A stretch of DNA of 64,000 nt. Origin: Agelas oroides (Eukaryota > Porifera > Demospongiae > Agelasida > Agelasidae). The notes beneath the pieces are model-generated. The model was not told where the DNA came from. It saw only the letters and a program-made list of their open reading frames with translations, and ran no database searches. Each line of letters starts with the position of its first letter. Position 1 is the first letter of the stretch. Of the stretch, positions 1-9,950 are shown in pieces. Where the stretch lies: positions 27,654,816-27,718,815 of the forward strand of contig OX422183.1 of NCBI GenBank assembly GCA_949130485.1. Direction: 5' to 3'. The position numbers and the translations under genes are program-made.

Positions 1-1017
1 AATTTAGGCGGGAAAAAATGCCAGAAATATCTGGACTTGGTGGAAAAGACGATTTCCGTGTTCGATACCCCAGGGGAGCGAGTATCCTTTGGCGTGAAGG
101 AGTGCTGGGCGGTTACATCGCTGTGACTTCACACTATACCAGCAGTGACAAGAATTTCTGAAAGTGAGTGGATTTATTCTGTAGATAGCAGGTCACTTGC
201 ATGTCAAGGTTGCTCTCGTTAACCGCGGCATGATAACATTAGCTAGGCGCATGCACTTGGTTACTCCAATTCACAAATCTGGTGACGAAACTTCGGTGAA
301 AAACTACCGACCAATTTCCTTGCTTTGTGTCCTATCCAAAGTCCTTGAGTGTATCGTCCAGTATTATAAATCATTGACTTGAATACAAAATCAATTTCGA
401 ATTCACAATTCGGAGCTCCACCCTACAGCAACTTCTGTTTTTTCTAACAAGTGTCTACAAATAATAACAAAACTCAAACCGATGTTGCATGTGTATCTAG
501 ATTTCAGAAAAGCTTTTGATAGTGTCCCTCACACCCAGCTTTTGTCCAAGCTATGGACAACTGGTATAACAGGGAGTCTCGGGAAATGGTTTAAGGCCTA
601 CCTGAGGACCCAATGTGTTTCTATCAACAACCAACACTCTTTCTTCCTGTACTGTCAGGAGTACCTCAAGGAAGTATCTTGGGTCCCCTACTCTTCCTAT
701 AAATGACCTTAATTCCACTCTCAACTTCTTTCTCTACTCTGCTTCCTTTTGTGGATGACACTAAATGCTTCAGACCTATCAGATGCTACGCTGACACTTG
801 TCTTCTCCAACAGGATCTTAACACCCTTACAAACTGGAGCAATGACTGGAAGATCTTCAATGAATCAAAATGTAGCCTTCTTAGATTGTTGTAGTCCCCA
901 AACCACATACCAGAGAAACTACTCTAACAACTGTCTCTAATCACTTTTACTTAAACAGAATTCCCCGTCTTTGGAATTTCCTACCAACTATTGACCTCAA
1001 TCAACCATTGCCTACCA
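1..1017 (+). mobile_element. Non-LTR retrotransposon (LINE) reverse-transcriptase fragment, left copy
   Basis: Three short reading pieces together cover part of a LINE reverse transcriptase. Residues around 260-350 read VTPIHKSGDETSVKNYRPIS, the classic start of the RT domain. Bases 482-590 give DFRKAFDSVPH, and 745-790 give FVDDTK in the place of the catalytic YADD-type motif. The pieces lie in different frames, so the copy is dead. Bases 1-937 match 10647-11583 in reverse complement (x pairs with 11584-x) with almost no differences. About 460 bp present in the right copy is missing between two CTGTCTC motifs at about 937. The remaining tail (941-1017) matches the right copy much less well. 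The 5' end lies outside the window. Confidence 0.85.
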
Positions 1018-1120
1018 CCGTTAATTAAGTGGGGTTCCACTGTAAATTTCACGCCAGAGTAGTTGAAAGTTTTCATCCAAAAATGGCCTCAGAAGCAACC
1101 TCAGCATGCCCCCAGACCCC
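1018..1120. other. Short spacer, nothing recognised
   Basis: No coding signal or RNA gene is seen between the end of the LINE fragment and the hairpin repeat. It begins with GTGGGGTTCCACTGTAAA, which resembles a pogo-type terminus and may be a solo end. Confidence 0.4.
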
Positions 1121-1539
1121 CACCAAAACTGCTTTACGTCACTAAGGGGTTGAAGTACGGGTGGTATCATTATGATGATGTAATACTATTTAGCACGCTG
1201 GTTTTGCCAAAACCTTGCTGGAGTGAAGGAGTTTTATATTAGCAAAATTGAGTGTCAGAGGTTGCTGTACAAACGCAGTGGAGCATTTTCTTTCATGTAC
1301 GTGAGTAAGAAATTGCTTGGAACCTTGAGAATTAGCATTTATTGCAGGTAAGCAATTAGAATGAAGCAATCCCTCCTGGTTCAGTTTTGTGAGGCTTGGT
1401 CCAAATAACACATAAAACAAGTTTGGAAGTTCTTTACCATCTGGCCATCTCGCTAACACCAGCTTGCTAAATTGGATTACATCATCATCATGATACTACC
1501 CGTACTTTAACCCCTTAGCCACATAAAGCAGTTTCGGTG
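1121..1539. repeat. Inverted-repeat element, probable MITE
   Basis: The left arm begins CACCAAAACTGCTTTACG and runs to about 1210. The right arm ends CATAAAGCAGTTTCGGTG and starts at about 1445. The two are imperfect reverse complements over roughly 85-90 bases, sharing GGGGTT(G/A)AAGTACGGGT and the TAGCACGCTGG-like inner part. The 235-bp centre has no transposase. A minus-strand frame at 1190-1459 is an accident of the arms. No clear target duplication is seen. Confidence 0.65.
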
Positions 1540-1903
1540 CAGTTTGCATGCAGTATACGCTTGGAGAAGTTTTAGTGTGCGATTGTTTAAGCATCAGTGA
1601 GGTCTTCATGCGTGTGGTATAAATTGTTCGAAATCCGGAGGTTGATTTTTCACGATGGCAACCCTAGTGTATGCACACAATGTGTGTCCATGTTCCACAC
1701 AGGCACATTTGAAGGGCTGCAATGCTGAGTGACCAAACCCACAAACACTGAATATTCTTGAGAAAAGCCTGTAGGAAGTTTATTGGGGAAAAACCCCTAG
1801 TATATCTTTCGCAGCAAAGATCATGCTTCTACACTAAGTTAAAAAGGGGTGAGCAACACCTAATTGGTGTCAAATTGAGCAAATGGTCACAAAGTTCTGG
1901 ATA

Positions 1904-2387
1904 CACTGCAAAAACAAATTGGTTGTTTTAACCACTGAGTGGTTACCCTGGTTGCAGAGGAGCTGAAGAGACAGTGGTTATGTAGTGTATATTTTGCTAA
2001 TTGCATACGACAACCATAGAGGAAGCTTCCCAGACCATCTTGCAACATTGATCTTGCAGATATAGTAACCACCGAACATCTTGAAAGAGGTCACACCTGC
2101 CTGCATCAAAGAGCATGCAATAACAACGCATGATCTTGCAGATATAGTAACCACTGAACATCTGTGAGAGAGTCACCACAAAAGCATCCTATTTTTGAAG
2201 TATAGTTGTAGTGACTCCCTAACAGATGTTCTGAGGGTTGTCAGTTGTAAGGTATGTTTGGGCTCAGGTTGCTTATGCAATTAACCTCATATACCAAAAC
2301 AAACTTCTCATAACCACTGTCTCCTCAGCTTGTCTGCAAACAGGGTAACCGCTCAGTGGTTAAAACAACCAATCATTTTTTGCAGTG
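1904..2387. mobile_element. Non-autonomous DNA transposon with TIR CACTGCAAAAA and 5-bp TSD
   Basis: The terminal inverted repeats are about 85 bp long. They start CACTGCAAAAA at 1904 and end TTTTTGCAGTG at 2387, and share TTGGTTGTTTTAACCACTGA further in. The perfect duplication GGATA flanks the element (1899-1903 and 2388-2392). The interior contains a direct repeat (ATCTTGCAGATATAGTAACC at about 2049 and 2131) and no reading frame. A 5-bp duplication with a CACTG terminus does not settle the superfamily. Confidence 0.85.
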
Positions 2388-2429
2388 GGATATGACCCAA
2401 CACCACATACCTTCGGTACAACTGCATTA

Positions 2430-2690
2430 CAGCAACAGTTGCAAGCAATTTTCGGCTTACATTTTTCCAACTCCAACCCATGCACTTACTAGTATGATTT
2501 TGGGTTGGCTCACAATGCTCCTCAGCCCTTCATTTACCATACCTACATGCACAACACTAAGCCTCACCTGTGCACGCAACCACGCAAACAGGGTGAGTGG
2601 GGTGGATAGCACAAACCTCCAAGGGTCCCACCCTGGGGTTTTGAATGACCCAACCACTGAGTGTGTCATCCAGAATGCGAATCGTGGTTA
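2430..2690 (+). repeat. Dispersed repeat R1, first unit
   Basis: This block repeats at 2888-3145 in the same direction with clear but incomplete identity. Shared landmarks include TATGCACTTACTAGTA-like, GGCTCACAATGCTCCTCAGC, CTACATGCACAACACTA and GGGTGAGTGGGGTGGATAGC. Reading frames over it (about 156 aa plus, 70 aa minus) are not conserved between the two units, so it is treated as non-coding. Confidence 0.7.
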
Positions 2691-2748
2691 TGTTCTATAC
2701 AGTTTAATTGAATATACTGGCAGTAATAGATGCTCTTCACAACTACCA

Positions 2749-2885
2749 TATAGCGGAAAACTTTCAAGGGAGAAAACTTGCACGAATTTTAAGGTTTGTG
2801 GCTATTCGCGAAAGTTTTCTCTATGAAAATCGTATTTTCCACCAATTCGCCAACGTTTTCTCCCTCGAACGCTTTCCACTCTACA
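2749..2885. mobile_element. Small MITE-like inverted repeat
   Basis: The left end TAGCGGAAAACTTTCAAGGG and the complement of the right end (TAGAGTGGAAAGCGTTCGAG) pair over about 38 bases, both continuing GGAGAAAAC and GAATT. The element is about 137 bp and lies between the two R1 units. No duplication is identified. Confidence 0.6.
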
Positions 2886-2887
2886 GT

Positions 2888-3347
2888 AACTACCCAAAGT
2901 ACCAATTTTCAGCTTACATTTTAATTCAATTTCAACGTATGCACTTACTAGTAATTGATTTCACATTGGCTCACAATGCTCCTCAGCCCTTGATTTATCC
3001 ATTTTTATATTGATCTACATGCACAACACTAGGCCTCACCCATGTACGCAACCACACAAACAGGGTGAGTGGGGTGGATAGCACAAGCCTATGAGGGGCC
3101 CACCCTGGGGTCGAGTGGTCACCCAGAATGCAAATTGTGCTTACGTCCCATTTCTTCCCAACCCAACACCAGCAGGTATAACATGTACCACCCAAAATGA
3201 ACACCAGACCACATGCAAACCAAGCAGGATACGTGAAACCAAACATGATAGCTACCCCTTTACAGAGAACTGTTAAACAACACCTCAGGGCCACAGTTAT
3301 ACCATAAACAGTGCAGGGTATGTCTTAACTGAAGACTTCTAGTTATG
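2888..3347 (+). repeat. Dispersed repeat R1, second unit, extended
   Basis: The first 260 bases repeat 2430-2690. The following part (about 3120-3347) is related, inverted, to 13767-13838 plus 16736-16935. Shared words include CATGCAAACC, GTGAAACCA, ACTGTTAAA, ACACCTCAGG and GAAGACTTCTAGTT. The continuity here across about 3272 shows the state before the large insertion found at 13839-16733 in the other copy. Confidence 0.65.
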
Positions 3348-3534
3348 TATGGTGTTGCTGTCACATCATGCACATGCCATTAGTTGGCTTCATAACATGT
3401 TAACTCTCTGCTGGCATGTTACACTGGTCAAATCTGAGTGACTATACAGTCACTACAAACTCACATAATATATAATAGTTATTTAAGTCTAGCTCAGCCT
3501 AGCCTGGTTAGTCTGAAAGTGCAGCATTTTTAGG

Positions 3535-3625
3535 GGGTAGGAGGAAAAGTGGACTTCTGTGGGACTTAAACCTGCAACTGTCAGCTCAGCACCTTCTGAG
3601 CCAACAAGCCCATCCGGCAACTACG
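3535..3625 (-). repeat. tRNA-derived SINE-like segment
   Basis: On the minus strand an A-box-like TTGGCTCAGAAGG (3593-3605) is followed about 30 bases later by a B-box-like GGTTTAAGTCC (3562-3572). That is the spacing of a RNA polymerase III internal promoter. The piece does not fold into a full cloverleaf by eye, so a SINE head or tRNA relic is more likely than a working tRNA. A similar A-box-like stretch is seen at about 37000. Confidence 0.4.
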
Positions 3626-4306
3626 GCCACAAGTTCAACCCTAACAGCACTTCCCTCACCCAAATGCTGCTTTATGTGACTAGGTGATATTTATGCTGTT
3701 AGCTCTCACTGAGAAGTTCTCTCATCGGTTTAACAACTGCTCACTCTCTCACCTGATTCCATAGTGACTTCTTGATCACTGTTTTTTGGCTTGACTCTTA
3801 AAATGCTAGATAGTAGAATGGTTAAAATTATACATACAAAGGTACTCATTATGTTGTATTGATGTAAGTGTGTACTCATATACAATGATGACACTGTACA
3901 CAGTAGGATGAGTTCACATCTTAACAGTGGCGTGCACATGTGAGAGCTTGTATGTTACTAAGCTAAATTCTGGCTTCATATAATGTACCATTAATTGTGT
4001 TTATGAACAAATCGACAGTTTTGCGATTATTCATGCTGTGCATGTGAATATAGCATTATGTTCAGAACGAACTTCCAAATAGTAGCCCATACTTCCTGTA
4101 TTTAATTACAACACCACATATATGTGACACAGAACATTACAATGTGCACTTCCAGTATGCTGGCAATTGGACTATATATGGTTGCAATTTATTAAGAGTG
4201 AGCGAGTCAGCTAATATACCTTTATCATCAAGGCAGCTCCTGCAACCACAGATAGCTATCTGCTGTTGATAGCCAAGGGCTATTCTTGCTTAATATTTCT
4301 ATGTAG
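3626..4306. other. AT-rich spacer, nothing recognised
   Basis: No conserved reading frame, repeat or RNA gene is seen. The last bases are a pyrimidine-rich stretch ending TTTCTATGTAG, a plausible splice acceptor for the FN3 exon. Confidence 0.5.
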
Positions 4307-4575
4307 GTCACCCTTTCCTCCATGGACTCCCTCTTCCATTGTCCAGCAGTATGGTAGGAACAGTATGATCCTTACAGTGCAGTGGCAGCCACCACATTAC
4401 AATGGTGGGACTCCAGTCAACTACACCATAATTATTAGTCCAGGCCTCATGCTCCTGACCACCAATGCAACAAGTGTTCCCATCACTGTGCCTTACAATG
4501 TAACGCACACGATCAGTATTGTGGCCACCAACTGCAATGGGAGCAGCAGTGCTGCCATGGAAACCATTAGAATTG
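4307..4575 (+). pseudogene. Fibronectin type III domain exon
   Basis: An open exon bounded by an acceptor (TATGTAG) and a donor (ATTG/GTATGC) encodes about 89 residues with the FN3 pattern. It has VQWQPPHYNGGTPVNYTI (tryptophan strand B, then GG and the Y of strand C), then VPITVPYNVTHTISIVATN (strands E-F) and NGSSSAA before the last strand. FN3 domains mediate extracellular protein contacts, and tandem arrays are common in sponge surface receptors. The exon ends in phase 1, but the next plausible exon at 4873 is open only in phase 0. The gene is therefore either incomplete here or broken, and no other domain of the same protein is visible nearby. Confidence 0.65.
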
Positions 4576-4757
4576 GTATGCTATATAGGTCTCACAAGCC
4601 ATTTCTCAGCCTTAATATGGCCAAAAATACTCTGGGAGGGGTGTGTCCCCAAACCACCTCCCCCTTCATAAAATCCTTGCCATGATACCAAACGATGTCA
4701 TACTTTATTGGCAATGACACTGTGATGTGTTTGAACATGTTTAAACTTGTTTCCATA
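4576..4757. other. Putative intron after the FN3 exon
   Basis: Non-coding, starting with the donor GTATGC. No motif of note before the hairpin element at 4758. Confidence 0.4.
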
Positions 4758-4825
4758 TAGCCTAGTTCATTCCCAGACTTTCCCACCATCCGCTTGCAGT
4801 ATACAAAAGACTGGGAATGAGGCTA
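4758..4825. mobile_element. TAGCCTCG-family hairpin element, 68 bp
   Basis: The left end TAGCCTAGTTCATTCCCAG (with a 4-base insertion) pairs with the right end CTGGGAATGAGGCTA. The inner part includes GCTTGCAGTATAC, a module seen in other copies. The 9-bp flanks GTTTCCATA (4749-4757) and GTTTACATA (4826-4834) match at eight of nine positions. It sits in the putative intron between the FN3 exon and 4873. Confidence 0.75.
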
Positions 4826-4872
4826 GTTTACATATTCATACTTGTTCTACATTTGTTTTTTCCCACTCAGTT

Positions 4873-5025
4873 CATTAACTGTCAAGGGCCAACAGCTCCT
4901 GTCCTCTGCCATGGTCCAGCACTGTGGTCTCCTCCCAGTGGATTGAGTGGTGGTTCTCCCATGCATGCTCCGCTACAGCCGATTTCTCCATTTTCCCCCT
5001 ATCACAGGAATCTCGGTGTTCTTTG
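4873..5025 (+). pseudogene. Possible exon following the FN3 exon, cut by a MITE
   Basis: A good acceptor (TTTTTTCCCACTCAG) is followed by an open frame starting FINCQGPTAPV, resembling the linker that often follows FN3 domains in such receptors. The frame is proline- and serine-rich and runs straight into the terminal repeat of the element at 5026. Its phase does not fit the FN3 exon donor. I cannot name a protein, and it may be chance. Confidence 0.25.
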
Positions 5026-5425
5026 CAGGGGCGGATCAAGAGGTTGAAGAAGGGGGGGGGCACACATAGAGTGGGGTTGGTGCGCCCATGCGGCACATGC
5101 AGCGCGTGTAATTTTTTTTTGCGCACATACAACGCACAGCGTTCTAGGGGGACCTGGGGGCATGCTCCCCCAAGATAATTTTTAAATTTAGACCATATGA
5201 GGGTGCTTCTGAGGCCGTCCATACCCACACAAAATTTATGGCAACTGAACTGTAACTCAGGCGATTCATTGTATTGTAGTTTCTCGGAGCCCCTTCCCAG
5301 CCTTTGTATGTGAGATTTGAGTGTTTTATGTTTGCAAGACATGAAGCAGTGATTCATATTGAGATGTGCGCTGTGTCGGAGTAGCTACATGCACTAAGCA
5401 CGTGGAAAACCTGGATCCGCCCCTG
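5026..5425. mobile_element. MITE with TIR CAGGGGCGGATC
   Basis: The left end CAGGGGCGGATCAAG and the right end CTGGATCCGCCCCTG are inverted. The interior of about 370 bp has GGGGG-rich and T-rich runs and no transposase. CAGGGGCGGATCC termini are typical of hAT-type MITEs, which make 8-bp duplications, but the flanks here (GTTCTTTG and CTTTCTCG) do not match cleanly. Confidence 0.7.
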
Positions 5426-5521
5426 CTTTCTCGTTCACATACCATCAGCGAGTTTCAGCTGCACTGAGGCTAACAAAGTCTCCTTCTAAAAATGCCACTC
5501 TAATACTTCTGTCAGCCATAT

Positions 5522-5800
5522 TGTTTTCTGAGAAGTCTTAGTTTACTGGGAAGTCAGCCTGGTATTTTGGGGAGGCTTAGTTTTCTGAGAAGTCTTGGCT
5601 TTCTGGGAAGTCAGCCTGGTATTTTGGGGAGGCTTAGTTTTCTGAGAAGTCTTAGTTTACTGGGAAGTCAGCCTGGTATTTTGGGGAGGCTTAGTTTTCT
5701 GAGAAGTCTTAGTTTACTGGGAAGTCAGCCTGGTATTTTGGGGAGGCTTAGTTTTCTGAGAAGTCTTAGTTTTCTGAGAAGTCTTGGCTTTCTGAAAACC
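5522..5800 (+). repeat. 57-bp minisatellite, about four to five units
   Basis: The unit is made of three related subunits of 18-21 bases (TTTTCTGAGAAGTCTTAG, TTTACTGGGAAGTCAGCCTG and TATTTTGGGGAGGCTTAG), giving a period of 57. Because 57 is divisible by three, the plus frame at 5567-5860 stays open and encodes repeats such as GRLSFLRSLSLLGSQPGIL. There is no evidence it is translated. Confidence 0.85.
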
Positions 5801-6540
5801 ATGCCTTCCGAGAAAATCTGGACTTCCAAGAATAATATGTTTCCTGGGATATCAAGCTAGTGGATCAGATCATTGCATGTTCTGGATAACCCACAAAAAG
5901 ATTCATTACACGGTACTACATTCATAAGCTTGTAACACAATCTGTAACATGTGTGCATGCACAAAACGGACTTATGATGGTAGCATGTGATTGTGGTAAA
6001 AAAAAATCTGGAATCAAAGCTCACAACGTTATAGATATGTACAAAGGTAGAGGGACTAATTGATGCTAGCACACATAAGAAACGTTGCACACTTGTTGCG
6101 CGTCCAGACGCGCAGCGGATGTAAGAATTGCAGGATAGGTGGGTTAATGTTTGATAATCAACATACTTGAAATTCAACTCCAAACACTCTTCTACCCGGG
6201 ATTTAGCAAACAAAATATTCCTCGGAAAAAAAAAAAAGATTCTATTGAGTTTGTGTGATAATCATGTATTATATCACCTCGCTAGCCAAATTTGGTAATT
6301 GCTCACCATGGTATGGGCTCGTAGGCAAGGCCAATGGAAGAGCAAGAACTTTTGTATTTCGTTTTCGTAGGAGGCGGCAAAAAAAGTTACACGTTTTCCA
6401 ATGTATTTCCGGACGTAATTTTGTATCCACGCGTACTACAATAGTTTCGGGTATCAAAAACTATCCCAGCGCTGCATGTCTTGTTACTCTGATGATCTGG
6501 CAGTGTAGCTACCATGCTTAGACCTTTGAAGTCTGTGGTC
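5801..6540. other. No gene recognised
   Basis: Overlapping short frames on both strands are of random type. A TTGCGCGTCCAGACGCGCAG inverted motif lies near 6096-6115. Confidence 0.4.
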
Positions 6541-7236
6541 TGAAAATATATCAGTCCAAGAAACAATTTTTGCCTCGATAAACAATACAGTAATGACAAT
6601 AAATCGGATAGTAACGTGAGAAAAACCATATGAGGGCCTGCAATGTCTACTACATTAGCCTCTCTCAGTCTATTAACAGACCCTACAGTACTCAAGTCTG
6701 ACAAGCATAATATACCCTACCTGGGATTGGCCAATTATCTTGTACTCACAAGTCCCTTCCGTTTTGCACCGGCACTGGAAGCGTTATGAGTTCTGTTATT
6801 TGGTTGGCGGGGGGGTTATTTGGAATACACATTTGTCAGTTCGAACGAGAGTGATGGCTCTTCACGACCCGTTCATTCAACTTATACTGAAAATATATCA
6901 GTCCAAGAAACAATTTTTGCCTCGATAAACAATACAGTAATGACAATAAATCGGATAGTAACGTGAGAAAAACCATATGAGGGCCTGCAATGTCTACTAC
7001 ATTAGCCTCTCTCAGTCTATTAACAGACCCTACAGTACTCAAGTCTGACAAGCATAATATACCCTACCTGGGATTGGCCAATTATCTTGTACTCACAAGT
7101 CCCTTCCGTTTTGCACCGGCACCGGAAGCGTTATGAGTTCTGTTATTTGGTTGGCGGGGGGGTTATTTGGAATACACATTTGTCAGTTCGAACGAGAGTG
7201 ATGGCTCTTCACGACCTGTTCATTCAACTTATACTG
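6541..7236 (+). repeat. 347-bp tandem duplication
   Basis: Bases 6541-6887 are repeated at 6888-7236. Differences noted by eye are CACTGGAAG to CACCGGAAG and CGACCCG to CGACCTG, so the copies are about 99% identical. The unit includes GGTTGGCGGGGGGGTT. A 55-residue minus-strand frame is duplicated with it, but has no recognisable family. Confidence 0.9.
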
Positions 7237-8610
7237 ATATAAGTATTTATAACACTGTTGTACTACTTGTTTAGTGTCCAGCTGGTGTGCAAGCCGTGAT
7301 GGGGGATGATGTCTTTCATGTTGCATTGTGTGTATGGTTACAAGATAAAGATTTATGATAAGATATTACAATTTGTAAAAGTTAGTTCCCTTTCTGCATG
7401 TTAACTTCAGTGTAATTGCCATCAAAGCCTCTACAATTCCCCTTTGCTGCCCCCCCCCCCCCCCCTCCCAAGCAAATGAGTTTATTACCCTCAGAGCTTT
7501 CATGTGCTTCTGGAACTCTTGCATGCTGGAGTTGTCATGTACTCCAACACCTTCTTGCGCTCCTCATTTTTCCTGTGGACTCTGAGTCAAAATAGTCTCC
7601 CAGGCTTAGTCCATGATCGGTGGTAAACGGGTCAGATAAAAGATGGTGTAACTTGTACTGTGCATGAAGCATAGACCTACTTTAAATGCCATGCAAACAT
7701 GGACTGTTTTAGGCATGCTGTGGTAGTATCAGCAGATGAATAAAGATCTCCCACAAAGCATGAAGACACTAACTTCACCAGTTTTAGACAGAAGCTCAAA
7801 CCTACTCCAAAGAAAGGCATGCTGGGCAAAAATGTGTCTATGCAAAAGTTCAGTCAGTATCCCATCCACTACTCTGCAAATATCAGTATGGCTGGTAGTT
7901 TAGTTGGACTGAAACCCCTACAAATTTTCCTTGTCTAGCTGCTGTAACACCCAACAGAGCACAGCTCACTGCTATGTATGCAGTACTAAAATGATATGCA
8001 TAATGAACTATATATGTTCCACTGAAATGCAGTTAGTTGGCTGATGCAAGTGTGCACACGCCTTTAAAAGTTAATATTTCTACAGCTGCAGTAGCAGAAA
8101 ATATGGTCAGTCATGGGTGTACTTGAGCTCTTTAAAGGTGTTATACTTGTGTGTACTGGAATTTCCCAGGGGGTGCTACACCTGATGTACTGCATGCATG
8201 GGTACCTTAAAATATGGCTGCTGAGAAACTTATCTTTGCAAAACAACAAAATTACACTGTGCACAACATTATAAAGATAGTATAGAAGCATGCATGCACT
8301 AGCTATACTATAGTGTTGTAAAAATGATCTCTCACATTTTGCCTATATGCATACAAAAATGGTATATGAATATATATACTCCACTTCACCCTTGTTTCTG
8401 TGGCAACAGGTGGGTATTATACTGACAGGAAGTTGTAAATTCTGTAGATTCTGTTCCATATACTCCAGAAGTTGTAAAATGATGTTTCCTATAAGCTTCC
8501 TTGTTTACAGTGTAAACTACTTTAAGGTTTAACATACTTTGTTTACAGTGAAAACTATCTTGTGTGTTTACTAATAACAACAAAGACCAATCAGAGTGGA
8601 GAATATAACA
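7237..8610. other. No gene recognised; C homopolymer
   Basis: Non-coding by inspection. A run of about 16 C lies near 7450-7465. TTGTTTACAGTG-type motifs repeat at about 8502 and 8540. Confidence 0.4.
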
Positions 8611-8611
8611 G

Positions 8612-8700
8612 ATAAACCACAGTAGACAGAGATTTATGGCCATAAACAACCCTCACCCCCGGGCTCGAGTGGTTTATGGACCATAAATTGTGGTTTATAA
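8612..8700. repeat. Short inverted repeat
   Basis: ATAAACCACA...TTTATGGCCATAAAC at 8612-8648 pairs with GTTTATGGACCATAAA...TGTGGTTTAT at 8672-8698. It looks like a small hairpin relic. GGGCTCGAG lies in the loop. Confidence 0.5.
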
Positions 8701-8789
8701 AGGAAGGAATGAACCATACAACATTAAGTTGCTGATTATTACTTTTATAATATAAAGACCATTGAGGGAAATTATGCATGCACTCAGCA

Positions 8790-9200
8790 TTTTAGAAAGG
8801 TTCATTTGTCAGTTCCTTGGCGCTGCTACCTCTGAATGTGGTCACTGGGAGTTACTATTTATATATGCAGCTAGAGGTATTGAAACATTTTTTGCACTCA
8901 CTTGGAATGGGCATTTTGAAGCAGGGTGCTCAAATCCAGCTTGTAACGTCGAGGAGTGAACAGATTGGTGTAGCAGAAGATGTTCATGATCACAAACATT
9001 TGTGAAATTGTCAACAAGCATTCAAACTCTATCACAAGCACTAAAACAATCAATGTTAAGTGCACAAACAATGAACTACTTTCCTCTGTGATGAGTAGCA
9101 CACATGCACTTACCAGACATGAAGGAGCCAGGACAGCACGACGATTGAAGCTTGCGGCATCAATACATAGCTTCAAGATATAGGACCTCTCCCTGGATGT
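8790..9200 (-). CDS. Candidate C-terminal exons of an unrecognised membrane protein
   Basis: On the minus strand an acceptor (CTTTTCATACATCCAG) near 9197 opens an uninterrupted frame of about 100 residues. It contains SYILKLCIDAASFNRRAVLA, then two hydrophobic stretches (residues near SACVLLI and LTLIVLVLVIEF to MFVIMNIFCY), then TPRRYKLDLSTLLQNAH. A donor AA/GTGAGT near 8909 can join an acceptor CCACATTCAG near 8831, to end in KGSSAKELTNEPF and a stop. The helix pattern and the fitting splice make coding plausible, but I recognise no family, and hydrophobic frames also arise by chance. Confidence 0.3.
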
Positions 9201-9266
9201 ATGAAAAGATTACTGTTATAGTATACAATTACTCTTAGCTGCCATCCTGAATATATATATGGCGTG

Positions 9267-9742
9267 TAGCCTTGTCCCCAGGCCCCACCCGAAAAATTGG
9301 GAAAGGGGCCTGGTCACACTTAAGAACTTTCTCGTGCATGCTGAGACAGCACATTATGTAACAATTATGTGCCTTATGTGATCACATGGTAGCCATCTAC
9401 TGTTGACGATGGCATTACAGAGTAGATGAATAGATCTTGCTACGAGCAAGTACAGGTAAATCCTGTGAGGAAAAAGTAGTAGCCTAGCAAGCGTAACTAT
9501 GCTCTAAGTTTCTGAAATTCGAGGTTTATAAAAACTCTGCTAGCCTCATTCCCATTTTCAAATGGTCTTGGAACGAGCCTCAGCCACTTTCATGTGTCAA
9601 GAATTTAGAATTTTGTAATGGATGAACGTGATTCATCTACCCCAAACAAAGACTGCTGACACAGTATATACAGGAATTTTTGCAAGTGTGACCAGGCCCT
9701 TTTCACAATTTCTGGGTGGGGCCTGGGGACGAGACTAGCTAT
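9267..9742. mobile_element. TAGCCTCG-family element, about 476 bp
   Basis: The left end TAGCCTTGTCCCCAGGCCCC and the right end GGCCTGGGGACGAGACTA are inverted, with a second stretch of pairing (GGGCCTGGTCACACTT) inside. With the right edge at 9742 (after GCTA) the 9-bp flanks are TATGGCGTG and TATGGCATG, matching at eight of nine. A smaller internal motif TAGCCTCATTCCCA...TTGGAACGAGCCTCAG at 9539-9584 may be another, nested copy. Confidence 0.75.
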
Positions 9743-9950
9743 ATGGCATGTAGCCTGAACCTTGGAAGCAATGCTTACATACCTTGGTGATGTACACTCC
9801 ACAATCTCTCAGACATGATATCTATATACATTCTGGAGACAGAGCAAAATTACTTTTTTAGCAAACTTAACTACTGCATGGAGACTGCCCCTGGTTTTGA
9901 TGTATATGTCATATTGAAAGTCAAACGCTAAGCAGGGACTGTTTAAGTTG

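Noticed and set aside
2356..2826. A 156-codon plus-strand frame
   Set aside because: It crosses a MITE boundary, the R1 repeat and another MITE, and the second R1 unit does not keep the frame.
6387..7051. Duplicated minus-strand peptide beginning MSDLSTVGSV
   Set aside because: Its repetition follows from the 347-bp duplication and there is no other coding evidence.
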